From assembly GCA_026416455.1 (NCBI GenBank), contig JAOAFE010000005.1, positions 23,487 through 87,486 of the forward strand: 64,000 nucleotides of DNA, written 5' to 3'. Shown here in pieces: positions 18,993-27,891 of this stretch (positions within the stretch are counted from its first letter, which is position 1; every line of letters starts with the position of its first letter). Under the pieces are notes generated by a model that did not search any database, was not told where the DNA came from, and saw only the letters and a list, made by a program, of their open reading frames with translations. The position numbers and the translations under genes were made by a program. This DNA is from Syntrophales bacterium. Lineage in GTDB: Bacteria > Desulfobacterota > Syntrophia > Syntrophales > UBA8958.

Positions 18993-20548
18993 TGAACCCG
19001 AATTGGAAGAGATTGGTCGAAGGTTTCTTGGCTTTACCACCCGGGCGAAAGCTGACGGTTGTGGGAGTAATTGCCGTTACCATACTGTCCATCGGTGCGA
19101 TGGTTTATTTTACCAACTTGGTCGATTATGGTGTCCTTTTTTCCAATTTGACGAACGAGGATGCCGCCGCGATCTCGGCAAAATTGAAAGAAAAGAAAAT
19201 ACCTTTTCAAGTCTCTCCCGACGGTAAAACAATTTCCGTACCCATCGATAAGGTGCCGGAATTGAGATTGGAATTGGCCTCTTCGGGTCTCCCCCATGGA
19301 GGCGGTGTAGGATTCGAAATTTTTGACCACAAGACCATTGGAGTGACGGAATTTGAACAACAGATCAATTACCGTCGGGCCCTGCAGGGTGAACTTTCAC
19401 GGACTATAAATAGCCTCGACGAAATAGAATCCAGCCGTGTTCATATTGCCTTACCGAAGGAATCGGTTTTTGTGGAGCGGGAGAAGAAAGCGACCGCTTC
19501 AGTGACCGTGAAGCTAAAGCCGGGTCGGAGCCTGAAGCCACAGCAGGTAGACGGTATTGTTCATCTCGTGGCAAGTAGCGTGGAAGGTCTTAATCCTCAG
19601 GATGTAATGGTCGTGGATAGCCGGGGGAATGTCCTCTCTCGGATACCGCCAGATCCTAAATCACCCACCGCCTTAACGGGTAGTCAGGCGGAATATCAGA
19701 AAAATTTAGAGCGGGAGATGGCAAATAGAATACAGGCGATGCTGGAGAATGTGGTGGGTAAGGGCAAGGTCTCCGTTCAGGTGGCGGCAGATTTAGATTT
19801 CCGGGTAACGGAAAAGACGGAGGAGATTTACGATGCCGAAAATCCCGTCATTCGAAGTGTTCAGAAGGGCACGGACCGAAGCGTAACGAAGGCAGGAGAT
19901 GCCAAAAGTGGTGCCGGAGGAACGGAAAAGGAAAAGGTAGATGAGACAACCAATTATGAAATCAACAAGACCGTAAGCAGGACGGTGATGCCCGTAGGGG
20001 AGATAAGAAAGCTCTCGATTGCCGTGCTTGTAGATGGAGTCTACGTCAAGAACGAAAAAGGGGAAATGACTTTTCAGGAGAGGCCCAAAAAAGAACTCGA
20101 GATGTTAGAAGAAGTCGTGCGTAAGTCAGCAGGCTTTAATCCTCAGCGGGGAGATCAAGTGGTCGTCTCTTGCCTACCTTTCCAAAAAGCAGAGGTCGGA
20201 GAGATGGTAGCGCCTACATGGGGTGATAGGTTATTACCTCTGCTTCCGGTGTTAAAATATCTTCTCGTCGTAGGTCTTGCCCTGGCTGCTTTCTTCATTA
20301 TAATTAAACCCATGACAAAATACGTGGCGGCCCAGGCGCCAGCACCAGCCATGCCAGCCCCGGGTACCACTGTGAGTGTTACGGTAGGACCAGAAGGACA
20401 AGTAGCGGAAAAGGAAGCCTTACCGAGTGCAGATTTGCTTGAGCTCCTTCAGTCTTCTCATCAATTGACGGAAGCAGAGCTTACGAAGAAGCTGGCTGAG
20501 GCGGATGCCAAGAAATTTGCAGAACTTTTAAGAAATTGGTTGACGTGA
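18992..20548 (+). CDS. fliF: Flagellar MS-ring protein FliF
   Basis: Forms the inner-membrane MS ring on which the rotor and export gate assemble. The 518 residues have a first membrane helix (LTVVGVIAVTILSIGAMVYF), ring-building motifs including VDYGVLFSNLTNEDAAAISAKL and SRVHIALPKESVF, a second helix (LLPVLKYLLVVGLALAAFFIII), and a C-terminal FliG-binding tail near ADAKKFAELLRNWLT. Confidence 0.97.
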   Translation: MNPNWKRLVEGFLALPPGRKLTVVGVIAVTILSIGAMVYFTNLVDYGVLFSNLTNEDAAAISAKLKEKKIPFQVSPDGKTISVPIDKVPELRLELASSGLPHGGGVGFEIFDHKTIGVTEFEQQINYRRALQGELSRTINSLDEIESSRVHIALPKESVFVEREKKATASVTVKLKPGRSLKPQQVDGIVHLVASSVEGLNPQDVMVVDSRGNVLSRIPPDPKSPTALTGSQAEYQKNLEREMANRIQAMLENVVGKGKVSVQVAADLDFRVTEKTEEIYDAENPVIRSVQKGTDRSVTKAGDAKSGAGGTEKEKVDETTNYEINKTVSRTVMPVGEIRKLSIAVLVDGVYVKNEKGEMTFQERPKKELEMLEEVVRKSAGFNPQRGDQVVVSCLPFQKAEVGEMVAPTWGDRLLPLLPVLKYLLVVGLALAAFFIIIKPMTKYVAAQAPAPAMPAPGTTVSVTVGPEGQVAEKEALPSADLLELLQSSHQLTEAELTKKLAEADAKKFAELLRNWLT

Positions 20549-20555
20549 GGCGGTC

Positions 20556-21560
20556 ATGGAAAACCTAACAAACGAAGAAAAAGCAGCAATCATTCTTCTC
20601 TCTTTGGATGAACAACGGGCGGCGGAGGTAATGAGGCATTTGAGGCCCTCCGAGATAAAAAGGGTGGGGCGCTATATGAGTCGCATTTCCACCATTCCGG
20701 CGGAAACAATTAACGCGGTGGCCAAAGAATTTATTAATATCGCCAAGGAGCGGGGGCGCATGTTGGCCGTTCAACAGCAGACGGCGAAGAATATCGTCGC
20801 CCGCGCCCTGGGGGAGAAGGAAGCGGAGAGTCTATTCGGTGATGCCTCTTTTCGTTACGCCGTAGATAATCCCATTGTGGATAAGCTCAGGGACATAGAC
20901 CCTAAGCTTCTTTTGGAATTTACGAAGACCGAACATCCGCAAACTATCGCCCTCATCCTCGCCAACATGAAACCAGACAGCGCGGCGGTGGTAATGGAAA
21001 ATATGACACCCGCCATGCAGGTGGAAGTTACAAAACGCATGGCAAACTTAAAAAGCGTACCTTATGAATTTATTGAAGAAGTGGCGAGAACTTTAGAAAA
21101 AGAACTCCTCTCCGGCACGGTAGAAGGCCAACAGATGGGTGGAGTGCGCCTTATGGCGGATATTATCAACCGTCTCAATCCGTCGACAGAACAGGCGATC
21201 ATGGCCGCGTTGGAGGAAAGCGACCCAGATTTGGCCTATCAGATCAGAAGCCTCATGTTTACCTTCGAAGATGTCCTCAAACTCGACGATAAGTCGCTTC
21301 AAGAGGTGTTGCGTGAGGTCAGTTCTGAAGATTTGGCGAAGGCACTGAAGGTGGTCGATCCAGCTCAGCGGGAGAAGATTTACCGCAACATGTCCAAGAG
21401 GGGGGCGGAAATGCTGAAAGAAGAGATCGATCTTCTTCCTCCCACCCGCGTGTCAGAAGTGGAAAAGAGCCAGCGCACTATTGTTGATGTCGTAAAGAGG
21501 TTAGAAGCAGAAGGTCGCATTGCCCTAGCTCGGGGAGCTAAAGAGGATGAGTTTGTATAA
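20556..21560 (+). CDS. fliG: Flagellar motor switch protein FliG
   Basis: The C-ring protein that meets the stator and FliF. The 334 residues begin ENLTNEEKAAIILLSLDEQR (FliF-binding domain). The middle has the EHPQTIALILANMKPDSAA motif. The C-terminal torque domain has MFTFEDVLKLDDKSLQEVLREV with the charged residues that interact with MotA, and MLKEEIDLLPPTRVSEVEKS. Confidence 0.97.
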   Translation: MENLTNEEKAAIILLSLDEQRAAEVMRHLRPSEIKRVGRYMSRISTIPAETINAVAKEFINIAKERGRMLAVQQQTAKNIVARALGEKEAESLFGDASFRYAVDNPIVDKLRDIDPKLLLEFTKTEHPQTIALILANMKPDSAAVVMENMTPAMQVEVTKRMANLKSVPYEFIEEVARTLEKELLSGTVEGQQMGGVRLMADIINRLNPSTEQAIMAALEESDPDLAYQIRSLMFTFEDVLKLDDKSLQEVLREVSSEDLAKALKVVDPAQREKIYRNMSKRGAEMLKEEIDLLPPTRVSEVEKSQRTIVDVVKRLEAEGRIALARGAKEDEFV

Positions 21561-22173
21561 AAAAAGGATTCTCAAATCAGAGGAAGTTCGAGTCGTACCG
21601 GGTGCGACAATTAGAAGAGAGGTGGTGGAGGAAGTTTCTACGTCGGTGTCCGGGGCACCGGACAAAGGGGTTGATGCCCGCCCGCCTACCGAAGAGGCTT
21701 ACTTGAGGGGATTGACGGAAGGGAAGGCCCTAGGAAGAAAAGAGGTAGAAAGGGAACTGGGGCGCACGCTGAATCTCTTGAAGCAAACAATGAATGAAGT
21801 TGCTCGTTTGCGAAGTGAAATAATTAAAAATGGGGAAAAGGAAATCGTCGCCTTAGCTATGGCCATTGCCGAAAAGATAGTACGTCAAGAGCTGGAGACG
21901 AATCGAGAGGCCATCAAGGCGATATTTCTATCGGCTATAGAGGCAATCGGAGAAAAGGAAAAGCTATTAGTTCGTTGTAGTCCAGGTGACTTACCGGTAT
22001 TGGAAAGTTATGTCAGGGATCTGCAGGCGTCCCAAGGGGGGTTAGGGGAGGTCGAATTTATCGCTGATACCAATTTGTCACCGGGGGGAGTGAAGATTGA
22101 GACTCCATTCTGCGAGGTAGATGCCTCTTTGGAGTCCCAATTGGCCGTAATAAGAAAAATACTGTTTTCGTAA
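21547..22173 (+). CDS. fliH: Flagellar assembly protein FliH
   Basis: Regulates and docks the export ATPase FliI. A protein of 208 residues with a central helical stalk (YLRGLTEGKALGRKEVEREL to IVALAMAIAEKIVRQELETN) and a C-terminal FliI-binding domain containing LVRCSPGDLPVLESYV and NLSPGGVKIETPFCEVDAS. It overlaps fliG by 14 bases. fliI does not follow, unlike in most clusters. Confidence 0.92.
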   Translation: MSLYKKRILKSEEVRVVPGATIRREVVEEVSTSVSGAPDKGVDARPPTEEAYLRGLTEGKALGRKEVERELGRTLNLLKQTMNEVARLRSEIIKNGEKEIVALAMAIAEKIVRQELETNREAIKAIFLSAIEAIGEKEKLLVRCSPGDLPVLESYVRDLQASQGGLGEVEFIADTNLSPGGVKIETPFCEVDASLESQLAVIRKILFS

Positions 22174-22179
22174 TCGATT

Positions 22180-22620
22180 ATGTTCCGATTTGAGTTCCAA
22201 ACCATTTTGGATCAAAGGCAGGCGCTGGAAGAAAGAAGGCAGATAGAGCTGGCAGAGGCGATGGAGGTTCTAAAAGGGGAGAGGGAGAGGCTCTTTCACT
22301 TAAGAAGGGAAAGGGAGGAAATGGTGGCCCAATACTATCGTCTCTCAGGCAAGGCGGTACCGGGCATCATGCCGGCGTTGATCAGTGAGGCCATCCGGTT
22401 GAAGAGAGAAGAGGAATTGAAACAAGAAGGAATCTGTAAGAAATGGGAACGGGAGGTGGAGATAAGGCGCCAAGCGCTCATCGAGGCCTCTCGACAAAAG
22501 AAGATCATGGAGAGGCTAAAGGAAAAAAAGTTGGCCGAATATCTCGAGGAAGCAAAACAGAAGGAAATAAAAGAATTAGATGAGGCGGCCATTCTCCGAT
22601 ACGAAGGAGAAAGAGAATGA
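22180..22620 (+). CDS. fliJ: Flagellar export protein FliJ
   Basis: The coiled-coil stalk that links FliI to the export gate. A highly charged helical protein of 146 residues starting FRFEFQTILDQRQALEERRQ, which fits FliJ in length and pattern. The assignment rests on that N-terminal stretch, coiled-coil composition and position after fliH. It overlaps the next gene by four bases. Confidence 0.88.
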   Translation: MFRFEFQTILDQRQALEERRQIELAEAMEVLKGERERLFHLRREREEMVAQYYRLSGKAVPGIMPALISEAIRLKREEELKQEGICKKWEREVEIRRQALIEASRQKKIMERLKEKKLAEYLEEAKQKEIKELDEAAILRYEGERE

Positions 22621-23255
22621 AAAATAAGTTTTTGTTCATCGCATTTCTATTGGTGGCGATAAAGATATGTCTCGTCTTGGGATGGTGGGGAACGAAGCCT
22701 CATACGGGTGCTATAGCCCAAGATATCGATGTTACCCTGACTTCAGAGATGATGAAAGATGCAAATTTCGTCATGGCCATCAGAAAAAAGCAGGCGGAGC
22801 TCGAGGAAAAAGAAGCACATTTGAAAAAAGAGGAAGAGAGACTAACAGCGCTCAAAACAGAAATATTGGCCAGGATTCAAGAATTACGACAGTTAGAAGC
22901 TAAGTTGGCAGCCACTTTAGAGGCCGAAAAAGGTGAAGAAGGAAAAAGAATTAAGGATTTAGCCCGTGTGTATGAGGCCATGCCGCCAGAAAAGGCGGCC
23001 GCCATGTTGGCGAAACTAGATGTAAGAACGGCCGCGGGTATAACAATGAATATGAAACGAGATCGAGCGGGTGCGATTTGGGGATATCTGGATGCCCAGA
23101 AGGCCGTAGAGATTACAAGAGAAATTACTAGGCAAAAGGCCAGTGCCCCCGAGGAGTCGCCTCACACATCGGCGGAACCGAGCGGGAAAAAGGTACCTCC
23201 GGCGAGGAAAAAATTGCCTATGGCGGCCCAAGGGAAAAAGGCTCCTACATTGTAA
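22617..23255 (+). CDS. MotE-like periplasmic protein with MgtE/FliG-N type domain
   Basis: A 212-residue exported or anchored protein with an N-terminal membrane segment (FLFIAFLLVAIKICLVLGWW). A long coiled coil (AIRKKQAELEEKEAHLKKEE and on) follows, then a small helical domain LARVYEAMPPEKAAAMLAKL with DVRTAAGITMNMKRDRAGAI, the MgtE N-terminal fold seen in MotE proteins. A basic, Pro-rich tail ends it. In alphaproteobacteria MotE is a chaperone for a periplasmic motility protein. Here its place between fliJ and fliK suggests a stator or rod role (inference). Confidence 0.8.
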   Translation: MKNKFLFIAFLLVAIKICLVLGWWGTKPHTGAIAQDIDVTLTSEMMKDANFVMAIRKKQAELEEKEAHLKKEEERLTALKTEILARIQELRQLEAKLAATLEAEKGEEGKRIKDLARVYEAMPPEKAAAMLAKLDVRTAAGITMNMKRDRAGAIWGYLDAQKAVEITREITRQKASAPEESPHTSAEPSGKKVPPARKKLPMAAQGKKAPTL

Positions 23256-23282
23256 GTGTTTCATTTGATTAGTTAAATTTAT

Positions 23283-23298
23283 TGGTATGTCCTTTGCA
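23283..23298 (+). promoter_or_regulatory. Sigma54 promoter for fliK-flgD
   Basis: TGGTATGTCCTTTGCA has a perfect TTGCA box, GG-N10-GC spacing and one C-to-T change at the conserved fourth base of the -24 box. Predicted start is near 23309, before the small gene at 23330. Confidence 0.6.
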
Positions 23299-23329
23299 CA
23301 ACACGTTAAAAAAACGAAGGAGATAAAGG

Positions 23330-23539
23330 GTGCAAGGGACATCAAATGACGCGGTGAAGGGGAGCCTCCCGGGGCATCTTCAGGTTTTGTTTAAGCTCTT
23401 AAAAGGTCGAGTGGGCAAAGGGATAATGAAAGACCAAACTCTTTCTTTCCCAGATATCCTCTTCCATGCCCTCAGGCGTCAAGGAGGGGAAAAGGATCCC
23501 GTTTTGGCGGTGTCGGCAGAAGAAAGGGAGCGGGCATAG
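23330..23539 (+). CDS. Small protein before fliK, or displaced FliK N-terminus
   Basis: A 69-residue reading frame starting with GTG, 7 bases after a good AAGGAGAT site and just downstream of a sigma54 promoter. It contains PGHLQVLFKLLKGRVGKGIM and LSFPDILFHALRRQGG. I do not recognise it. The following fliK ATG has no ribosome site, and its frame is open back to 23395. A single-base shift near 23500-23540 would join this peptide to FliK. It is either a real small gene translationally coupled to fliK, or the true FliK N-terminus broken by a frameshift or sequencing error. Confidence 0.5.
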   Translation: MQGTSNDAVKGSLPGHLQVLFKLLKGRVGKGIMKDQTLSFPDILFHALRRQGGEKDPVLAVSAEERERA

Positions 23540-23568
23540 GGACGATAAATTATTTCCCTTCCCTTTTT

Positions 23569-25116
23569 ATGCCGGAACTTCTTTCGTTGGTGTCCCCGAA
23601 AGCAAGTTTAGGTGATCCGGGTACATTATCGGTTTCCTTAAACAATGTTGGATCCCCCCTAGTAGGACGTGATGAATTGATTAACGCCGAGATGGAGATA
23701 GAGAATATGCAGACGTTCGAGCCGGTCATTTCTTTTTTGTTAACTTCTACGCCCGCCATAGGTGAAGCAGATGGAAAAGAAAAGAATAATGATAAGTTGC
23801 CGGCTAATTTATCAGGAAGTTGTGATTTTGCTCCTCTTACGTTGGTGTTAAATTTGGGCAATTCGGACGTTTTGGGGCCTAAGACGGGTGAGATAGAAGA
23901 GAAAAAAGGAATCGAGGAGGTGACCCCTCTCATGCCGCACCGGCCTTCAGTGAAGAGTACATCTCATTCCTCTGAGGCAACCCCCGATAAATCTAAAGTA
24001 GAGATCAAGATTGTACCTTTAGTCCGGGACGACTCGAAGGAAAAGATATACAACGTTTTAGAGATATCTATATCGAAACAAGCGGCAGTCGTAGGGCAGG
24101 AAAAAGAAACAAATAAGGTCACTCTCGATGCCGGGAGGATTATAGAACGACCACCATTTTCCCCCATTGCTACCTCTGAGGTAATGACACGTGTTATTCT
24201 GCAAAAAGATGAGAAACCGAGGATGTTAACGCTAAACGTAAGTGTGGATGAAGAAGGTGGCCAAACGCTCCTTTTCGACCGTTCGTCATCGGGGGTAGCA
24301 TCTCTGCGAGATACCATTAAGGCCATCCTCACGGCCCGCGGCATGGATGAAGAAATGGCCGATGAAGTGGCCGCTCAGATAAAGAAAATAGTTCATTATT
24401 ATTCTCCCCGAAAGGAAGGAGTAAAGGAAATTCTTGATGCGGAAAAAGAAGTTGTAAAAGCTCAAGACAGAGAAATTGTACTTCCCGAGAAGGATAGGAA
24501 AGTTTCGTTTGAGTCCGTTCTGCCTAAAATAAGGGTATCCGATAATACTAAGACGGATGAAAAAGTGTTCGCCTTGGACGCCAAGGGGTTAAATCGGCTA
24601 AGGAGTAAGCCACTGACGGAAAGTTCCGATCATAATCTAGTAGCATCTCAGCAAGGGGTGCACAGGTACGAACGGGTTATTTTTAAAGAAGAGATTATGC
24701 CTTCTGCGGTCGTGAGACAGGAGGAGATCATCGCCCAGGTGAATAAAGCGGTGGAAACTTTTGGGGACAAAGCGGGAAGGCTTCAGATTCTATTGGAGCC
24801 GCCCCATCTCGGGGAAGTGGAAATGGAGGTTGTCGTTCGTGGGGATCGAGTCCGAGCCATTATGGTATCCGAAAATGAACAGGTCAGGCAGGTTTTAAAA
24901 AATCATGTGGAGGAGATAAAACAGGTTCTCATGGATCAGGGGCTAAAAATAGAGCGGGTAGAAGTAAGGGCCCCGGAGGAAAAACAGTTGCCCCAATGGA
25001 TGGGAAACGGCTATCGACAGGAAAAAGAGTCACACCGCCCACCAAGAGGAGGAGATAGAGACGGCCGTAAAAAAGACGCTACTAATTTTGCTAACTACCT
25101 AATTACAACCGTGTAG
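23569..25116 (+). CDS. fliK: Flagellar hook-length control protein FliK
   Basis: The secreted molecular ruler that switches export from hook to filament substrates by acting on FlhB. The first 370 residues of 515 are low in recognisable motifs, as usual. The conserved C-terminal domain is clear: AGRLQILLEPPHLGEVEMEV, RVRAIMVSENEQVRQVLKNH and VEEIKQVLMDQGLKIERVEV. A Gln/basic-rich tail ends it. The ATG at 23569 lacks a Shine-Dalgarno sequence; see the small frame upstream. flgD follows. Confidence 0.92.
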   Translation: MPELLSLVSPKASLGDPGTLSVSLNNVGSPLVGRDELINAEMEIENMQTFEPVISFLLTSTPAIGEADGKEKNNDKLPANLSGSCDFAPLTLVLNLGNSDVLGPKTGEIEEKKGIEEVTPLMPHRPSVKSTSHSSEATPDKSKVEIKIVPLVRDDSKEKIYNVLEISISKQAAVVGQEKETNKVTLDAGRIIERPPFSPIATSEVMTRVILQKDEKPRMLTLNVSVDEEGGQTLLFDRSSSGVASLRDTIKAILTARGMDEEMADEVAAQIKKIVHYYSPRKEGVKEILDAEKEVVKAQDREIVLPEKDRKVSFESVLPKIRVSDNTKTDEKVFALDAKGLNRLRSKPLTESSDHNLVASQQGVHRYERVIFKEEIMPSAVVRQEEIIAQVNKAVETFGDKAGRLQILLEPPHLGEVEMEVVVRGDRVRAIMVSENEQVRQVLKNHVEEIKQVLMDQGLKIERVEVRAPEEKQLPQWMGNGYRQEKESHRPPRGGDRDGRKKDATNFANYLITTV

Positions 25117-25127
25117 AGGTGAGTATC

Positions 25128-25784
25128 ATGGCAGACGTAACCGGTATCAACCAAACGCAGGCAACTAGTTCTACTAATCAGAAAAATGCAGGTACAGCTA
25201 AAAGCACTTTGGGGAAAGAAGATTTTCTCAAGTTACTGGTAGCCCAACTAAAGAATCAGGATCCCTTAAATCCCATGGAAAGTGTTGAATTCACAGCCCA
25301 ACTGGCGCAATTTTCGAGTCTTGAACAGTTACTTTCCATAAGCAACGAGCTTAAAAACCAATCTCTAAGCATCATGACCCTCGCTCACACCCAAGCGGTG
25401 GGTATGATCGGGAAATCGGTAACCGTAAATGGCGGAAATACGATCGTTGTGGATGGAAAACCGGTTACAATTAATTATGAATTAGCATCCGAGGCTAAGG
25501 AAGTTAGTGTTACCATTTCGGATAGTACCGGGAGGGTCGTCAAGACCATTAATGTGGGGAATCAATTGGCCGGCGTTAATTCTGTTACCTGGGAACCGGG
25601 TGAGGGTACGAAGGGTACTTACACGTATCAAGTGATGGCCAAAGATGCAGACGGTAAAAACGTCACGACCTCTACGATGACCTCCGGTTTGGTGGAGGGT
25701 GTAAAATTTAAGGACAATCAGATTTATGTTGTCATTAATGGGAAAGAGTATCTGTTTGATAATGTCTTATCCGTTTCTGCCTGA
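25128..25784 (+). CDS. flgD: Flagellar hook cap assembly protein FlgD
   Basis: Caps the growing hook. The 218 residues include the FlgD signature LGKEDFLKLLVAQLKNQDPL and NPMESVEFTAQLAQFSSLEQ, then an Ig-like/FlgD-like domain (KEVSVTISDSTGRVVKTINV). The ATG at 25128 follows AGAGGTGAG; a GTG at 25119 would overlap that site. A terminator follows the gene. Confidence 0.97.
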   Translation: MADVTGINQTQATSSTNQKNAGTAKSTLGKEDFLKLLVAQLKNQDPLNPMESVEFTAQLAQFSSLEQLLSISNELKNQSLSIMTLAHTQAVGMIGKSVTVNGGNTIVVDGKPVTINYELASEAKEVSVTISDSTGRVVKTINVGNQLAGVNSVTWEPGEGTKGTYTYQVMAKDADGKNVTTSTMTSGLVEGVKFKDNQIYVVINGKEYLFDNVLSVSA

Positions 25785-25799
25785 TAATGAAAAAGATTT

Positions 25800-25834
25800 T
25801 CTCATCGCCGGCTGCGGATGTGGCCGGTTTTTTT
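25800..25834 (+). terminator. Rho-independent terminator after flgD
   Basis: A stem of CCGGC (25808-25812) with GCCGG (25823-25827), extended by G-T pairs, encloses a ten-base loop and is followed by seven T. It ends the fliK-flgD unit before the flgE promoter. Confidence 0.7.
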
Positions 25835-25846
25835 CTGCCCCGTAGA

Positions 25847-25861
25847 CGGCAAAATTTGCCG
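25847..25861. repeat. Inverted repeat CGGCAAA-A-TTTGCCG upstream of flgE promoter
   Basis: Two perfect 7-base arms around one base, centred about 66 bases before the flgE sigma54 -24 box. This is a suitable distance for an enhancer-binding protein. It has no T-run on the plus strand. I saw no second copy near the other sigma54 sites, so it may be specific to flgE. Confidence 0.45.
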
Positions 25862-25914
25862 CTCTGTAATTGTTAAAATTCTTCAACTATGTGTAAATAA
25901 AAGAAAAATAAGAA

Positions 25915-25930
25915 TGGCACGGCCGTTGCT
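25915..25930 (+). promoter_or_regulatory. Sigma54 promoter for flgE
   Basis: TGGCACGGCCGTTGCT matches TGGCACG-N4-TTGCT exactly. Predicted start is near 25941, 39 bases before the flgE ATG, which has GGAGGGGG upstream. Confidence 0.92.
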
Positions 25931-25979
25931 CGCTTTTAAAAACAAAAGATGAGAGAGAATCCTTTAGTAGGAGGGGGAT

Positions 25980-27788
25980 ATGAGTACAGCTATTTCCATC
26001 GGGACAACGGGTTTGACGGCCAGCTCTAAGCAGATGGACGTCATAGGAAACAACTTGGCCAATTCCAATACGTTAGGCTTCAAGGCCAGTAATACTTACT
26101 TTGCGAGTATGTTAAACCAAAGCCTTTCTTCTGGCGGCGCGTTGCAAGTGGGTTCCGGTGTGGCGGTTGCCGCGATCGGCACCCAATTCCAGCAGGGTGC
26201 CTTTGAAACAACGGGCAGTGCAACGGATTTGGCCATCGACGGCGAAGGTTTCTTCATCGTTCAGGATCCAGAAGGGGGTGTTTACTACACGAGGGCCGGC
26301 AATTTTCACATCTCAAAGGAAGGCTACCTCGTAGATACGAATGATTACAAGGTGCTCGGCTATTGTCGCACGACAACCGGCTCTCAGGCCGATACGATTA
26401 CACCCATTTCTCTAAAAAACGTGCAATCCGTCCCTCAGGCGACGACGCAGGTAAGCATGGGCATCAATCTCAACGATGCCACCAGTAAGGGAGAAAAATT
26501 TACCGTGTCTCAAACGGTGTACGACTCGAAGGGGGCTCAGCATAATCTGTCTACCATTTATCAAAAAACGAAACAGCCGGGCACTTGGGGTTTTACCGTC
26601 AAATTGGACGATGTGGAGGGGGAGGTTGAATATCACGGGGTTGTGTTCGACGACGATGGTAATCTGAAGAAGATTTACAAGGGTGCCATGTCGGTGATTA
26701 CAAGTACACAAGATAAGAAAGTAGTTGTGGAGTCTGTCAATTACGGTCAAATATATCCCGCATCTGGTACCGTTAAGGTTGCCTATGATGGAAATAATTG
26801 GACGATAACAAATAAGGGAGGTTTCCCATCGGCGACCCTCGATACAAGCGAGGCTGGAAAAATTAAGGTCAATCTGGATGGAAGCGGAGAAAACGAATTA
26901 ACCTTTGAGATTAATGATATCACGAAGTGGGCAGCGGACGATTATTTCACGTTCAACATCTCCAACGATGGGCGCATATTAAATAAAAGCGTAACATCCA
27001 AAGAGGGATTGATAACTTCCAAGAATGAAGTTGTCTCTACCGATTCTTGGGCAAGTACGTCCAATATCAAGCTCAAGTACACCGGAAATACCTGGGCGAA
27101 GGAGTCGGCAGGCTGCTATGATGGGATGACCGTTTCTTATCAAGATTATAAGATCTTTATCGATCTGGATGGCTCTGGGGGAGCCGATATTATTTTGAGT
27201 TTGAAAGATAGCAAAGATTTATGGACGGCAAATGATACCATTGAGTTTACTCTCACCTCGACTGTTGCCTCGGTTGCGGACCTCGATCTCACTTTCGCCG
27301 ATCTCGCCAACGGGGCCATCATCGGGGACAACAATAAGGTCACCTGGCAATTGAAAACGGATACCATCAATAAATTGACGGGTTATTCAAGTGCTTCGGT
27401 CGTACAGTCTCTAAGTGCCAATGGCTATCCTTCCGGTGTTCTCAAGAGCTTAAGCTTCGGCAAAGACGGAACGATTACCGGCTTTTTCACCAACGGTCAA
27501 ACTTCGGAATTAGGTTGCGTGCTTTTGGCGAATTTTCCCAACCCAGGGGGACTTAAGAAAGTAGGAAATTACTTTGCCTCGACGATCGAAAGTGGTACGG
27601 CCATTATCAATATTGCCGGCACTGGCGGTTTGGGAGAGGTGATATCCAATACTTTGGAACTATCCAATGTCGATACGGCCAAGGAGTTCATTAACATGAT
27701 TCAAGCCCAGCGGGCATATCAGGCCAGCGCCCGGGTGATTACGACGGCAAATGAAATGCTCACAGAGCTGATGAATATCAAGAGGTAA
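25980..27788 (+). CDS. flgE: Flagellar hook protein FlgE
   Basis: The hook subunit, 602 residues, longer than the 400-residue enteric form. The N-terminal helix has GLTASSKQMDVIGNNLANSN, and GEGFFIVQDPEGGVYYTRAG is typical. The C-terminal helix has LSNVDTAKEFINMIQAQRAY. The middle holds a duplicated module of about 75 residues at roughly 255-328 and 355-432. Each copy runs KVAYDGNNW/KLKYTGNTW, then an N/DLDGSG turn, then W-x-A-N/D-D. These surface domains account for the extra length. Own sigma54 promoter. Confidence 0.96.
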   Translation: MSTAISIGTTGLTASSKQMDVIGNNLANSNTLGFKASNTYFASMLNQSLSSGGALQVGSGVAVAAIGTQFQQGAFETTGSATDLAIDGEGFFIVQDPEGGVYYTRAGNFHISKEGYLVDTNDYKVLGYCRTTTGSQADTITPISLKNVQSVPQATTQVSMGINLNDATSKGEKFTVSQTVYDSKGAQHNLSTIYQKTKQPGTWGFTVKLDDVEGEVEYHGVVFDDDGNLKKIYKGAMSVITSTQDKKVVVESVNYGQIYPASGTVKVAYDGNNWTITNKGGFPSATLDTSEAGKIKVNLDGSGENELTFEINDITKWAADDYFTFNISNDGRILNKSVTSKEGLITSKNEVVSTDSWASTSNIKLKYTGNTWAKESAGCYDGMTVSYQDYKIFIDLDGSGGADIILSLKDSKDLWTANDTIEFTLTSTVASVADLDLTFADLANGAIIGDNNKVTWQLKTDTINKLTGYSSASVVQSLSANGYPSGVLKSLSFGKDGTITGFFTNGQTSELGCVLLANFPNPGGLKKVGNYFASTIESGTAIINIAGTGGLGEVISNTLELSNVDTAKEFINMIQAQRAYQASARVITTANEMLTELMNIKR

Positions 27789-27825
27789 AAATATTTGACT
27801 TAAAAAAGAAAGAGGCTCAAGGTAC

Positions 27826-27857
27826 CGAGGGGGGAAAAAGAGACGACCTCCCCCTCG
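27826..27857. repeat. Hairpin downstream of flgE
   Basis: CGAGGGGG (27826-27833) pairs with CCCCCTCG (27850-27857) around a 16-base loop. There is no T-run after it, so it may be an mRNA 3-prime stabiliser or weak attenuator rather than an intrinsic terminator. Confidence 0.5.
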
Positions 27858-27891
27858 ACGTGACGGCAACTAGGGAGCATGGAGGCGACCT

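Noticed and set aside
27826..27857. Intrinsic terminator after flgE
   Set aside because: The stem is strong but no T-run follows on either strand, so it is listed only as a hairpin.
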